Shown here piece by piece: positions 57,114 through 64,000 of a DNA stretch of 64,000 nt. The DNA is from JADLGL01 sp050184415 (GTDB lineage: Bacteria > Pseudomonadota > Alphaproteobacteria > Rhizobiales > Kaistiaceae), in contig JBFXAJ010000011.1 in NCBI GenBank assembly GCA_050184415.1, positions 38,470-102,469 on the forward strand, read 5' to 3'. Numbering within the stretch: position 1 is the stretch's first letter; every line of letters begins with the position of its first letter. Made by a program: the position numbers and the translations under genes. The notes beneath the pieces were generated by a model. That model was given only the letters and a program-made list of their open reading frames with translations. It did not search any database and had not been told where the DNA came from.

Positions 57114-57461
57114 ATGGACATGAACGACGCCCAGCTCGATGCCACCTTCGCCGCGCTCGCCGATCCGACCCGTCGGGCGATCCTTGCCCGTCTGGCGCTC
57201 GGCGAAGTGTCGGTGATGGAGCTCGCGGAGCCGTTCGCGATGAGCCAGCCGGCGATCTCGAAGCACCTCAAGGTGCTTGAGCGCGCGGGGCTCGTCACGC
57301 GGGGCCGCGATGCGCAGCGGCGACCGGTCCGGCTCCGGGCCGCGCCGCTCGCCGAGGCCAATGGCTGGATCGAGACCTACCGCAGGCATTGGGAGACCGC
57401 GTTTGGCCGCCTCGATGCGCTGCTCGAAGAATTGCAGCAACCGCAACCCGAGAAGCCCTAG
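57114..57461 (+). CDS. ArsR family repressor, SRPBCC-linked type
   Basis: A 115-residue winged-helix regulator: FAALADPTRRAILARLALGEVSV in parts, recognition helix MSQPAISKHLKVLERAGLV, wing RGRDAQRRPVRL, and a dimerisation helix. No Cys pair is present. It is similar in length and motifs to the repressor at 30412, but has different operator repeats. The usual partners, a VOC-type protein and an SRPBCC protein, follow within 10 bases of each other. Confidence 0.91.
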   Translation: MDMNDAQLDATFAALADPTRRAILARLALGEVSVMELAEPFAMSQPAISKHLKVLERAGLVTRGRDAQRRPVRLRAAPLAEANGWIETYRRHWETAFGRLDALLEELQQPQPEKP

Positions 57462-57471
57462 GGAGACTCCG

Positions 57472-57927
57472 ATGAACAAGATCACCCCGTTCCTTTGGTT
57501 CGACGATAACGCCGAAGACGCGATCAACTTCTACGTGTCGATCTTCAAGGACTCGAAAATCATCGGCATGCAGCGCTATCCGGAAGGCGCGCCGCCGCCG
57601 GCCCGCCCAGGCGACGTGATGTCGGCCACGTTCGAGCTTGCCGGCCAGCGCTTCATGGCTCTCAATGCCGGCCCGCAGTTCCAGTTCAACGAGGCGATCT
57701 CGATGTATGTCGACTGCAAGGACCAGGCGGAGATCGACTACTACTGGAACGCGCTCCTCAAGGGGGGCGGCGAGGAGTCGATGTGCGGCTGGCTCAAGGA
57801 CCGGTTCGGCCTCTCCTGGCAGATCGTGCCGAACGAGCTGCCGTCCCTGCTTCAGCGCGGGGCGATGAACGCCATGCTCCAGATGCGGAAGCTCGACCTG
57901 TCGGTGCTCCGCGCCGCCGCGAACTGA
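57472..57927 (+). CDS. VOC/PhnB-like protein (glyoxalase fold)
   Basis: A 151-residue protein starting MNKITPFLWFDDNAEDAINFY, with VSIFKDSKI, FELAGQRFMALNAGPQF and CGWLKDRFGLSWQIVP, the pattern of the PhnB/3-demethylubiquinone methyltransferase-like VOC family. Most members bind or modify small molecules; catalytic metal ligands are not evident. GGGAGA precedes the ATG. It is often encoded between ArsR and SRPBCC genes, as here. Confidence 0.9.
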   Translation: MNKITPFLWFDDNAEDAINFYVSIFKDSKIIGMQRYPEGAPPPARPGDVMSATFELAGQRFMALNAGPQFQFNEAISMYVDCKDQAEIDYYWNALLKGGGEESMCGWLKDRFGLSWQIVPNELPSLLQRGAMNAMLQMRKLDLSVLRAAAN

Positions 57928-57935
57928 GTACGCCG

Positions 57936-58433
57936 ATGCCGAGCCTCGCCGAGACGCTGACCATCATCCCGCATGGCGACCGCGAGATCATCATCAAGCG
58001 GTCGTTCAAGGCGCCGCGGCAGCTGGTCTTCGACGCCTGGACCAAGCCGGAGCTGATCCGGCGCTGGCAGGCGGGACCCGAAGGCTGGGTGATGACGGCC
58101 TGCGACGTCGACCTCCGCGTCGGCGGCCGCGTGCGCTTCGAGTGGGAGCGACCCCAGAGCGGGATGAAGATGGGGCTGACCGGGATCTACCAGGACGTCG
58201 TCGTCCCCGCCCGCCTCGTCTGCACCGAAATCTTCGACGAGGACTGGACCGGCGGCGAGACGCTCTCGACGCTAGTCTTCACCGAGGCCGGCGGAATGAC
58301 GACCACCACCAACACCATCCGCTACCTCTCGCCGGAGGGCCGCGCCCAGGCGCTGCAGTCCGGCATGGAGACGGGGATGGCCGAAGGCTACCGGAAGCTC
58401 GACGACATCTTCGCGGCGCTCGTCGCGGAGTGA
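57936..58433 (+). CDS. SRPBCC (AHSA1-like) domain protein
   Basis: A 165-residue helix-grip protein: IIIKRSFKAPRQLVFDAWTKPELIRRWQAGP in parts, DLRVGGRVRFEWERP, MGLTGIYQDVV and MAEGYRKLDDIFAAL. It is the third member of the ArsR/VOC/SRPBCC operon, 8 bases after the VOC gene. The ligand is unknown. Repeat family B copy 3 follows. Confidence 0.9.
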   Translation: MPSLAETLTIIPHGDREIIIKRSFKAPRQLVFDAWTKPELIRRWQAGPEGWVMTACDVDLRVGGRVRFEWERPQSGMKMGLTGIYQDVVVPARLVCTEIFDEDWTGGETLSTLVFTEAGGMTTTTNTIRYLSPEGRAQALQSGMETGMAEGYRKLDDIFAALVAE

Positions 58434-58746
58434 AGAAGGCCGCCGCGCCATTCTGGGCGGCTCACCCACTCTCCGGTCCGCGGGATGCGATCCGAACGGG
58501 GACTCTTGCATCGGTCGCCTGGCTCGCAGGCGCACAGCGGTTCCGTGGTTCGCCCACCTCTCCCCGGCGGGGAGAGGTCGAGCCGTGGCGTAAGCGACGG
58601 ATCGGGTGAGGGAATCCAGCCTCGAGGGGGTGCATCCCCCTCACCCGAAACGAGCCGCTTTGCGCGTCGTTTCGACCTCTCCCCGCCGGGGACAGGTGGA
58701 GTCAGCGGCGCGCGCCGCCACATCCGCCGAACAGCGCAAAGTGCTC
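58434..58746. other. Intergenic region filled by a family B repeat
   Basis: The gap between the SRPBCC gene and the flp pilin gene consists mainly of repeat copy 3 (58554-58699). No gene is seen. Confidence 0.6.
58554..58699. repeat. Palindromic repeat family B, copy 3
   Basis: It starts CCACCTCTCCCCGGCGGGGA, contains GTAAGCGACGGATCGGGTGA and GAGGGGGTGCATCCCCCTC, and ends ACCTCTCCCCGCCGGGGACA. Almost the same order and length as copy 2 at 30161-30305. Confidence 0.8.
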
Positions 58747-58917
58747 CTAACGCGGCGGCACGCCGGTCCCGACGCCCGGCAAGGTGCTCTCCAGCGCGCC
58801 GCCAAGAGCTGACGCCGCCGCGAGGATGCCGATACCGATCAGGGCTGCGATCAGACCGTATTCGATGACCGCCGAGCCGGATTCGTCCTTGGCGAAGCGA
58901 GTAAATAGGGCCTTCAT
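58747..58917 (-). CDS. flp: Flp/Fap family type IVb pilin
   Basis: A 56-residue prepilin: MKALFTRFAKDESGSAVIEYG, then LIAALIGIGILAAASALG. The Flp motif G-S-A-V-I-E-Y, with Glu5 and Tyr6 of the mature protein, is visible. The short basic leader fits cleavage by a TadV/CpaA peptidase, and the hydrophobic helix builds the pilus core. No tad or cpa assembly genes are nearby, so the main locus must lie elsewhere. GGAGAT lies before the ATG. Confidence 0.9.
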   Translation of the reverse strand: MKALFTRFAKDESGSAVIEYGLIAALIGIGILAAASALGGALESTLPGVGTGVPPR

Positions 58918-59296
58918 GGGATAATCTCCGTCCGCAAATCTGTTTGATCTTGGCTGCCTGGCCATCCGGTGGCGCGTCGTTCTTTTGACTACATCGCTCC
59001 GCGACGCTGATCACTCTAGGCGCGAGGTGATGATCAAAGGTTAATGCGGACGACTTTGGGATACCCTCCGATTAACTTCCGTTTAAGGAAATGATCTGTA
59101 AACCATGAGCCCGCGATCGCCGGAAACCTAAGCAGCGCTGCGGGTTTCACGCCATCGGGACGTCCGTTTGCCTCCCGGCCGGCGGACGGAGCGGAAACGA
59201 ACCAATAACCACCGCGTACAATCGCGTTCGGGGACCCAACGTCTCGACCGCCGCGAAATTGGCGACTAGCGTCCAACCCGCTCGCGGGAGGGTGAC
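58918..59296. other. Divergent intergenic region
   Basis: The 380-base gap between flp and the FAD oxidase gene is AT-richer around 59030-59110 and should contain both promoters. I see no repeat, palindrome or gene worth calling. Confidence 0.4.
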
Positions 59297-60688
59297 ATGC
59301 GGTTTCCTGATCGAAAGGCATTCGAGGCGCTGCGCAGCCAGTTCCACGGCGCGCTGATCGAGCCGGACGACCCCGGCTACGGCCCGACCCGGACCATCTT
59401 CAACGCGATGATCGACCGGCGGCCGGCGATCATCGCTCAGTGCGCGACCCGCGAGGACGTTGGCGCCGCCGTCCTTTTCGCGAAGCATCACGACCTCGAG
59501 CTCGCCGTCCGCGGCGGCGGGCACTCCGTCGCCGGCAAGAGCCTCACCGAGGGCGGGCTCGTCATCGACCTTCGCACCATGCACGTTGCGACCGTGGATC
59601 CCGAGGCGATGACGGTAACGGTCGGCGGCGGCGCCACGATGAGCCATCTCGACCGCGCCACGCAGCCCTTTGGCCTTGCGACCACCGGCGGCCGGGTCTC
59701 GACCACCGGCGTCGGCGGCTTCACCCTCGGTGGCGGCGGCGGCTGGCTCGACCGGCTGTTCGGCCTCGCCTGCGACAACCTCATCTCGGCCGAGATCGTC
59801 ACCGCCGATGGCGGCGTCGTCACCGCGTCGGAGGACGAGAACCCGGACCTCTTCTGGGCGCTTCATGGCGGCGGCGGCAATTTCGGCGTCGCGACCTCGC
59901 TGACGCTCCGCCTCTATGAGCTCGACACCGTCACGGTGGCGTTCCTGTTCTGGGATCCCGACCGCGGCGTGGACGTCCTCAAAGCCTATCGGGACTTCAT
60001 GGCCGACGCGCCGGACGAGATCGGCGGCGGCGCGATCTTCCTCACCGCCCCGGCGATGGAAGCAGTGCCGACCCGCCTCGTCGGCCACCTCGCCTTCCTC
60101 ACCTACATCGTCTTCGCCGGACCCGAAGACGAGGCGCGGAAGGTGATGGCGCCGCTGCTCGGCCTCGAGCCGGACGGCTCATCGATTGCCGAGATGGCCT
60201 ACGCCGACATGCAGTGCTCGCTCGACGACCCGCCGGGGATGCGGAACTATTGGTCGGCCGAGTACCTGTCGGGCCTGCCGGACGCTGCCGTGGAGACCTT
60301 CGTGCGCCGGGCCGACAGCATGATCATCCCGTCGAGCTCGCAGCACGTCCTCTTTCCTGGCGGCGGCAGCGTGGCGCGCGAGACCGCGGATTGGCCGATC
60401 CCGTGGCGCCGCGCGCCCTGGTGCGTCCACCCGTTCGGCCTGTGGACCGACCCGGCGGACGACGCCCGCGGCATCAAATGGGCGAAGGACGTCCAGGCCG
60501 ACATGAAGCCGTGGGCAACCGGCGACGTCTATCTCAACTTCATCGGCGACGAAGGCCCGGACCGCATCGTCGCCGGCCTCGGCCGCGACAACCACCGCCG
60601 ATTGGCGGAGGTGAAGGCGACCTGGGACCCGCAGAATCTGTTCCGGCTCAACCACAATATTGCGCCGGCAAGGGCCGCCGCCGAATAG
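59297..60688 (+). CDS. FAD-linked oxidoreductase, berberine-bridge-enzyme-like
   Basis: A 463-residue flavoprotein. The FAD domain has RGGGHSVAG, where His is the likely 8-alpha covalent FAD attachment site, and VGGGATMSHLD, TTGVGGFTLGGGGGWLDR in parts. The position of the second covalent Cys of bicovalent enzymes is not Cys here. The C-terminus has WDPQNLFRLNHNI, the BBE signature. These enzymes oxidise sugars, alcohols or alkaloid-like compounds with oxygen. There is no signal peptide. The substrate is unknown. Confidence 0.9.
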   Translation: MRFPDRKAFEALRSQFHGALIEPDDPGYGPTRTIFNAMIDRRPAIIAQCATREDVGAAVLFAKHHDLELAVRGGGHSVAGKSLTEGGLVIDLRTMHVATVDPEAMTVTVGGGATMSHLDRATQPFGLATTGGRVSTTGVGGFTLGGGGGWLDRLFGLACDNLISAEIVTADGGVVTASEDENPDLFWALHGGGGNFGVATSLTLRLYELDTVTVAFLFWDPDRGVDVLKAYRDFMADAPDEIGGGAIFLTAPAMEAVPTRLVGHLAFLTYIVFAGPEDEARKVMAPLLGLEPDGSSIAEMAYADMQCSLDDPPGMRNYWSAEYLSGLPDAAVETFVRRADSMIIPSSSQHVLFPGGGSVARETADWPIPWRRAPWCVHPFGLWTDPADDARGIKWAKDVQADMKPWATGDVYLNFIGDEGPDRIVAGLGRDNHRRLAEVKATWDPQNLFRLNHNIAPARAAAE

Positions 60689-60716
60689 CGCGCTCCATCG
60701 CGGGCGGGCGAAGAGC

Positions 60717-61961
60717 TCAGAGCTGCGCGACGTCGCCGACGCCGTCGAGGGCGTAGATGTCGCTGCGGAACTGGACGACCCCGGACTCGGTACCCCAGGC
60801 CGTCACATAGGCGAAGAACAGCTTCGGCTGGGCCGCCACCGACACGTCGAGCCGCTCGCCCGAATTGAACATCGTCTCGACCTGGTTGCGGTTCCAGCCC
60901 TGGTTGCCGGCGAGGATCCACGTCACGAGCTGGCGGACGTTCTGGACGCGCACGCAGCCCGAGGAGTCGAAGCGGTAGTCGTTGCCGAACAGCACCTTGT
61001 TCGGCGTATCGTGGAGATACACCGAATGCGGGTTCGGGAAGTTGATCTTGCACGAGCCGAGCGAATTGAAGTCGCCCGGATCCTGGCGGAATGTGTAGCG
61101 CGTCGCCTCGTCGGAGTACCAGTCGACCTGGCCCGGCGGGATCTCGACGCCGTTGCCGTTGTAGATACGGATGCGCTGGTCGGTCAGGTAGTTCGGCTCG
61201 CGCTGCATCAATGGGATCAGGTCGCGCCGGATGATCGATGCCGGCACCGTCCAGAACGGGTTGAAGTTGATCTGGACGATGTTCGATTCGAGCTGCGGCG
61301 ACGGGCGGTCGACGCGGCCGACCACCGCGGTGTGCCGCGACACGATCGTCCCGTTCTCAACGGCCTCGATCTCGGCGCCGGGAAGGTTCACCATCACGAA
61401 GCGGTTCGCGGTCCGCGCCGTGAGGTCCGCGACGCGCTGGCGGTTGGCGATGAGCTGGCCGAGGCGGATGTTCGCCGCGACGTTCATCGCCGCGAGCGTG
61501 TTCGGCCCTACGATGCCGTCCGACGGGATGCCGTGGCGGGTCTGGAAGCGGCGCACCGAGGCTTCGACGAAGGTGTCGAACACGTCCGAATTGCCGGCGA
61601 GCGGATCAAGGTCGGCGGAGATGATCAGGCGTTGGCGCATGATCGACACGGCCGGCGCCTGCATGCCGAGGCGGAGCGTCTGGTCGGCCGGCACGACCGG
61701 CCAGCCGCCACGGCCGACGATCGCCTGGTATTGCGCGATGGCGGGATCCATCGAGGCAACGACCTGCGGTGACAGGATCGGCCGCGATGTGATGAGGTTG
61801 GCTTCGTCGAGCCCGCCGGCGTCGAAGCGCTGGTTCCACTCCTGCGCCCGCGCCACCGCAGGCAGCGAGCCCATCAGGGCGGTGCCCGCCGCAAGCTGCA
61901 TCAGGCTCCGCCGGGTGAATCCCCCCGCGAGGCCGCGGTCGTTCGCATCGGCTTTCTTCAA
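60717..61961 (-). CDS. ldtP: L,D-transpeptidase, LdtP-like
   Basis: A 414-residue exported protein (TRRSLMQLAAGTALMGSLPA, a Tat-like signal). A peptidoglycan-binding helical domain (FVEASVRRFQTRHGIPSDGIVG in parts) is followed by a YkuD catalytic domain: VNLPGAEIEA, HDTPNK with His317, and SSGCVRV with the catalytic Cys336. The enzyme makes 3-3 cross-links or attaches proteins to the wall. The LdtR regulator gene lies at 62985, as in Liberibacter, where LdtR controls ldtP; the symbol is by that analogy. Confidence 0.88.
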   Translation of the reverse strand: MKKADANDRGLAGGFTRRSLMQLAAGTALMGSLPAVARAQEWNQRFDAGGLDEANLITSRPILSPQVVASMDPAIAQYQAIVGRGGWPVVPADQTLRLGMQAPAVSIMRQRLIISADLDPLAGNSDVFDTFVEASVRRFQTRHGIPSDGIVGPNTLAAMNVAANIRLGQLIANRQRVADLTARTANRFVMVNLPGAEIEAVENGTIVSRHTAVVGRVDRPSPQLESNIVQINFNPFWTVPASIIRRDLIPLMQREPNYLTDQRIRIYNGNGVEIPPGQVDWYSDEATRYTFRQDPGDFNSLGSCKINFPNPHSVYLHDTPNKVLFGNDYRFDSSGCVRVQNVRQLVTWILAGNQGWNRNQVETMFNSGERLDVSVAAQPKLFFAYVTAWGTESGVVQFRSDIYALDGVGDVAQL

Positions 61962-62456
61962 GAAGTCACCTCAGTCCCAGCTGCGCCGGCCTCTGGCCTT
62001 CGGCGCCTTCCGGACAGGCCTAGAAGGCGAACCCTAACAAGGAGTTCCGATGGGCTCGGCGGCGTCCCAGTCGTCAGGCTCCTTCATACTCCCAATATGG
62101 CGCTTTGATGATTCCAGCCGCAGTCAAACCGCCGTGACGGCAACACGCCCGCCGCCTGTGGCAATTCTGCTGAGATCAGGCACTCGGAGCGGTGCTGCCT
62201 CATAAGAAGATACATGAGCGGGCCGATGCGCCCCGCCGTCTCCTCCTCTCGGTCAGAGAGTTGAAAAGGATACTTTGGGAGTCCCTCCCCGGGTGGCCAA
62301 GTCGCGCTTTGGAACCCCCAGATCGCAACTGCGAATGCCGCGCCCACGGCTCAGCCGAACTCAATGTCGGCTAAAATACAATATTGCTTTAAATTACGTT
62401 TAAGGCTTAAATCGCTGCCAGACGAATCCATCGGCCGTTCGGAACCAGGAGCAAAG
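61962..62456. other. Intergenic region upstream of ldtP and the small unknown gene
   Basis: This 495-base region is less GC-rich than its surroundings, especially at 62370-62410, where TTTAAG-G-CTTAAA (62399-62411) forms a palindrome. The motif resembles the one upstream of ldtR (63585-63601). It may contain promoters for both divergent genes. Confidence 0.45.
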
Positions 62457-62897
62457 ATGAGCCGCGACGCCGCGTTTGTTGAATACGCCCTGTTCGCATT
62501 TCTTGAAGATGTCCTTGAACTTGAACAGCTTTATCCGGTCATTGTCATGACCTCGGAGGAGCTGAAGGCTGTTCTCAATATCCCGGAAAGGCTGCGACCC
62601 GAGCGCATCAGTAAGATTCGGACACTCTGCGCGGCTCAGGAAATCGGCTACGCCGTAATTGGCAACGACCACATATTCTTCAAAGGCCTGAGCCCTCGCA
62701 GGTTCGAGCGAGGAGAACTCGACTCCTTTGTCCGAAGCGTGGACGAGTTCGAGGACGTGTATGGCAGCAAAAAGGCCGAGGATATGTATCGGCTAGGGGC
62801 CTACCACGGCATATTCACCAATCCGGACAAAGTTCGCCAGGTGCGTGGCGGTAAGCCCAAGCGCGGCAACAAGAAGGAGCAGATCGGTTCCGAGTAA
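62457..62897 (+). CDS. Hypothetical protein of lower GC content
   Basis: A 146-residue soluble protein starting MSRDAAFVEYALFAFLEDVLEL and ending in a Lys/Arg/Gly-rich tail (RGGKPKRGNKKEQIG). It has helical and charged character, with no signal peptide and no recognised domain. Codon use is visibly more AT-rich than in the neighbours, and so is the upstream region, which suggests recent transfer. AGGAGCAAAG precedes ATG 62457. It separates ldtP from ldtR. Confidence 0.65.
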   Translation: MSRDAAFVEYALFAFLEDVLELEQLYPVIVMTSEELKAVLNIPERLRPERISKIRTLCAAQEIGYAVIGNDHIFFKGLSPRRFERGELDSFVRSVDEFEDVYGSKKAEDMYRLGAYHGIFTNPDKVRQVRGGKPKRGNKKEQIGSE

Positions 62898-62984
62898 GGA
62901 GGGCGGCCGGATTGCATCGACTTCGATCGAGCACTTAGCGCGCGGTCGAGATGAGGGGGCAACGCGAAGAACGCGCAGGACGGC

Positions 62985-63506
62985 TCACAGCCGGTAGAGG
63001 ATCTGGTCGTTCCAGAAGCGGTCGAGGCGCTGCATGGAGCGGTTCAGCATCTGGAAGTCTTCGGCGCCTATCCCGCCGACCTGGTCGATGGACCGCATGT
63101 GCCGGTCGTAGAGCGCGCCGACCACCGAGGCGATCTCCTGGCCCTTCTCGGTCAGGCGGACCCGGACCGAGCGGCGGTCCATCCGCGAGCGCTGATGGTG
63201 GACATAACCGGCGTCGACCAGCTTCTTGAGGTTGTAGGAGACGTTGGTGCCGAGATAGTAGCCGCGGCTCCGAAGCTCGCCGGCGGTCAGCTCGGCATCG
63301 CCAATGTTGAAGAGGAGGAGGGCCTGGACGGCGTTGACGTCGGAGCGGCCGGCGCGGTCGAACTCGTCCTTGACGACATCGAGCAGCCGGCGATGCAGAC
63401 GCTCGACCAAGGTCAATGCTTCGAGATACAGCGACTTCATCTGGGACGGCTCAGGTGTCGTCGAAACAACCTTGAGTGCCGTGTTGCTGCGCCGGGCGTT
63501 GATCAT
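62985..63506 (-). CDS. ldtR: MarR family regulator LdtR
   Basis: A 173-residue winged-helix protein. The N-terminus reads LYLEALTLVERLHRRLLDVVK; the helix-turn-helix is ELRSRGYYLGTNVSYNLKKLVDAGYV in parts; the wing is RMDRRSVRVRLTEKG. The GYYLGTNVSYNLKKL segment is characteristic of LdtR, which in Liberibacter and rhizobia controls the L,D-transpeptidase gene ldtP and stress tolerance. No ribosome-binding site stands out. An inverted repeat lies about 80 bases upstream. Confidence 0.9.
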   Translation of the reverse strand: MINARRSNTALKVVSTTPEPSQMKSLYLEALTLVERLHRRLLDVVKDEFDRAGRSDVNAVQALLLFNIGDAELTAGELRSRGYYLGTNVSYNLKKLVDAGYVHHQRSRMDRRSVRVRLTEKGQEIASVVGALYDRHMRSIDQVGGIGAEDFQMLNRSMQRLDRFWNDQILYRL

Positions 63507-63584
63507 GGACCTCTATCTCCGTCGTCTTGGGGCGTTCTGCCTTGTCCTTGAGAGCGACCTTAGTCGGCGGCCTTGAACATCGGC

Positions 63585-63601
63585 TTAAGCGGCACGCTTA
63601 A
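63585..63601. promoter_or_regulatory. Inverted repeat, candidate LdtR operator
   Basis: TTAAGC-N5-GCTTAA is a perfect 6-base inverted repeat about 80 bases upstream of the ldtR ATG. A similar TTTAAG-G-CTTAAA palindrome lies at 62399-62411. Confidence 0.55.
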
Positions 63602-63725
63602 TGCCGGATTACTGGCGGGATTCTGCGGTTAGGTAACTAATTCGTTGTCGGGCGGTGGCAGTGGACCGAACGCGCGGCCGCGCCGCGCGCGCCCTCGACA
63701 GGGTTCGGTCAGCCTACCAACAGTC

Positions 63726-63840
63726 TCCTTTCCCGGGCTTGACCCGGGACCCAATGGCGATCCGGCAACGGCGGTGCCCGAAGGCGAGACGCTGCCGAGC
63801 CGCGAGGCCAATGGGTCCCGGGTCAAGCCCGGGAAGGGGG
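63726..63840. repeat. Palindromic repeat family A, inverted pair
   Basis: The left unit CTTTCCCGGGCTTGACCCGG and the right unit CCAATGGGTCCCGGGTCAAG...GGGAAGGGG face each other across about 50 bases. Confidence 0.8.
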
Positions 63841-63935
63841 GTGTGGATGGTCTTTCCCGACCCCGGAGATTTTGCCCGCCCCGCCCTCAATGCTAAACTG
63901 CCCTCCACTCCCCTCGCTCACCCGGACCCCGCCCC

Positions 63936-64000
63936 ATGAACCAGGATCGCCGGCCTATCCCGGCCGACCCACAGACTGCTTCCGACATCGCCGAGATCCT
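63936..64000 (+). CDS. 5' end of an unidentified gene
   Basis: Only 21 codons are inside the window, starting MNQDRRPIPADPQTASDIAE. The Met follows a Pro/Arg-coding run, and the frame is open to the right edge. No ribosome-binding site is convincing (CGGACCCCGCCCC upstream). No family can be given from this fragment. Confidence 0.35.
   Translation, partial: MNQDRRPIPADPQTASDIAEI

Larger units (their letters stand above)
63507..63935. other. Intergenic region upstream of ldtR
   Basis: The region holds the operator candidate at 63585-63601 and a family A repeat pair at 63726-63840. No gene is seen before 63936. Confidence 0.55.

Overview
The window is GC-rich, gene-dense chromosomal DNA of an alphaproteobacterium, most likely of the order Hyphomicrobiales (Rhizobiales). 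The pointers are a DUF1134/EipA envelope protein at the left edge, an LdtR-type MarR regulator close to an L,D-transpeptidase at the right edge, an alphaproteobacterial Zur box, and intergenic palindromes of the kind common in this group. I could not name a genus. There are no rRNA or tRNA genes, no CRISPR array, no insertion sequence and no prophage.

Layout. 1-6.5 kb: end of eipA, a coiled-coil membrane protein, a secreted SH3/beta-gamma-crystallin protein, infA overlapped by a DEAD-box helicase, a histone H1-like protein and rpsU. 6.5-10.5 kb: small proteins, a molybdopterin oxidoreductase/flavin reductase/DUF6510 trio, a hicBA locus whose hicA is frameshifted, and a secreted hydrolase. 10.9-18.6 kb: an ABC exporter, three envelope proteins two of which carry a periplasmic ClpP-like domain (one of these without its catalytic residues), and a Sel1-repeat protein. 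18.8-22.2 kb: a PQQ alcohol dehydrogenase with a lanthanide-type DYD motif and a beta-propeller/cytochrome c fusion. 22.6-26.7 kb: exoD and the phage-shock locus, with pspF divergent from a sigma-54 operon that begins with two 43-residue membrane proteins. 26.8-29.7 kb: two DUF4360 proteins and a DUF4360-like/beta-barrel fusion. 29.8-33.3 kb: csbD and an ArsR/SRPBCC/SRPBCC/MFS operon. 34.5-36.1 kb: a Zur-type site, a COG0523 GTPase and an apparent aztD remnant. 36.2-39 kb: a Tat/ABC/PCu(A)C-like export operon. 39-43.7 kb: two alkaline phosphatases with candidate Pho boxes. 44-51 kb: a DsbA-NhaA fusion, the sulfate importer and an Rrf2 regulator. 51-55 kb: four substrate-binding proteins without permeases. 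55-64 kb: prfC, a second ArsR/VOC/SRPBCC operon, a lone Flp pilin, an FAD oxidase, ldtP, a small unknown gene of more AT-rich character, and ldtR.

Common themes are envelope stress (psp, ldtP/ldtR, eipA, ABC and MFS exporters), scavenging of phosphate, sulfate and zinc, and unusual domain fusions (SMP-30-like propeller with cytochrome c, DsbA with NhaA, DUF4360 with a barrel, ClpP-like with repeated beta domains). At least four families of palindromic repeats lie in the gaps between genes; the largest sits between pspF and the psp promoter.

All calls come from reading the sequence and from family knowledge. No searches were run. Start codons were chosen by ribosome-binding site and N-terminal character.
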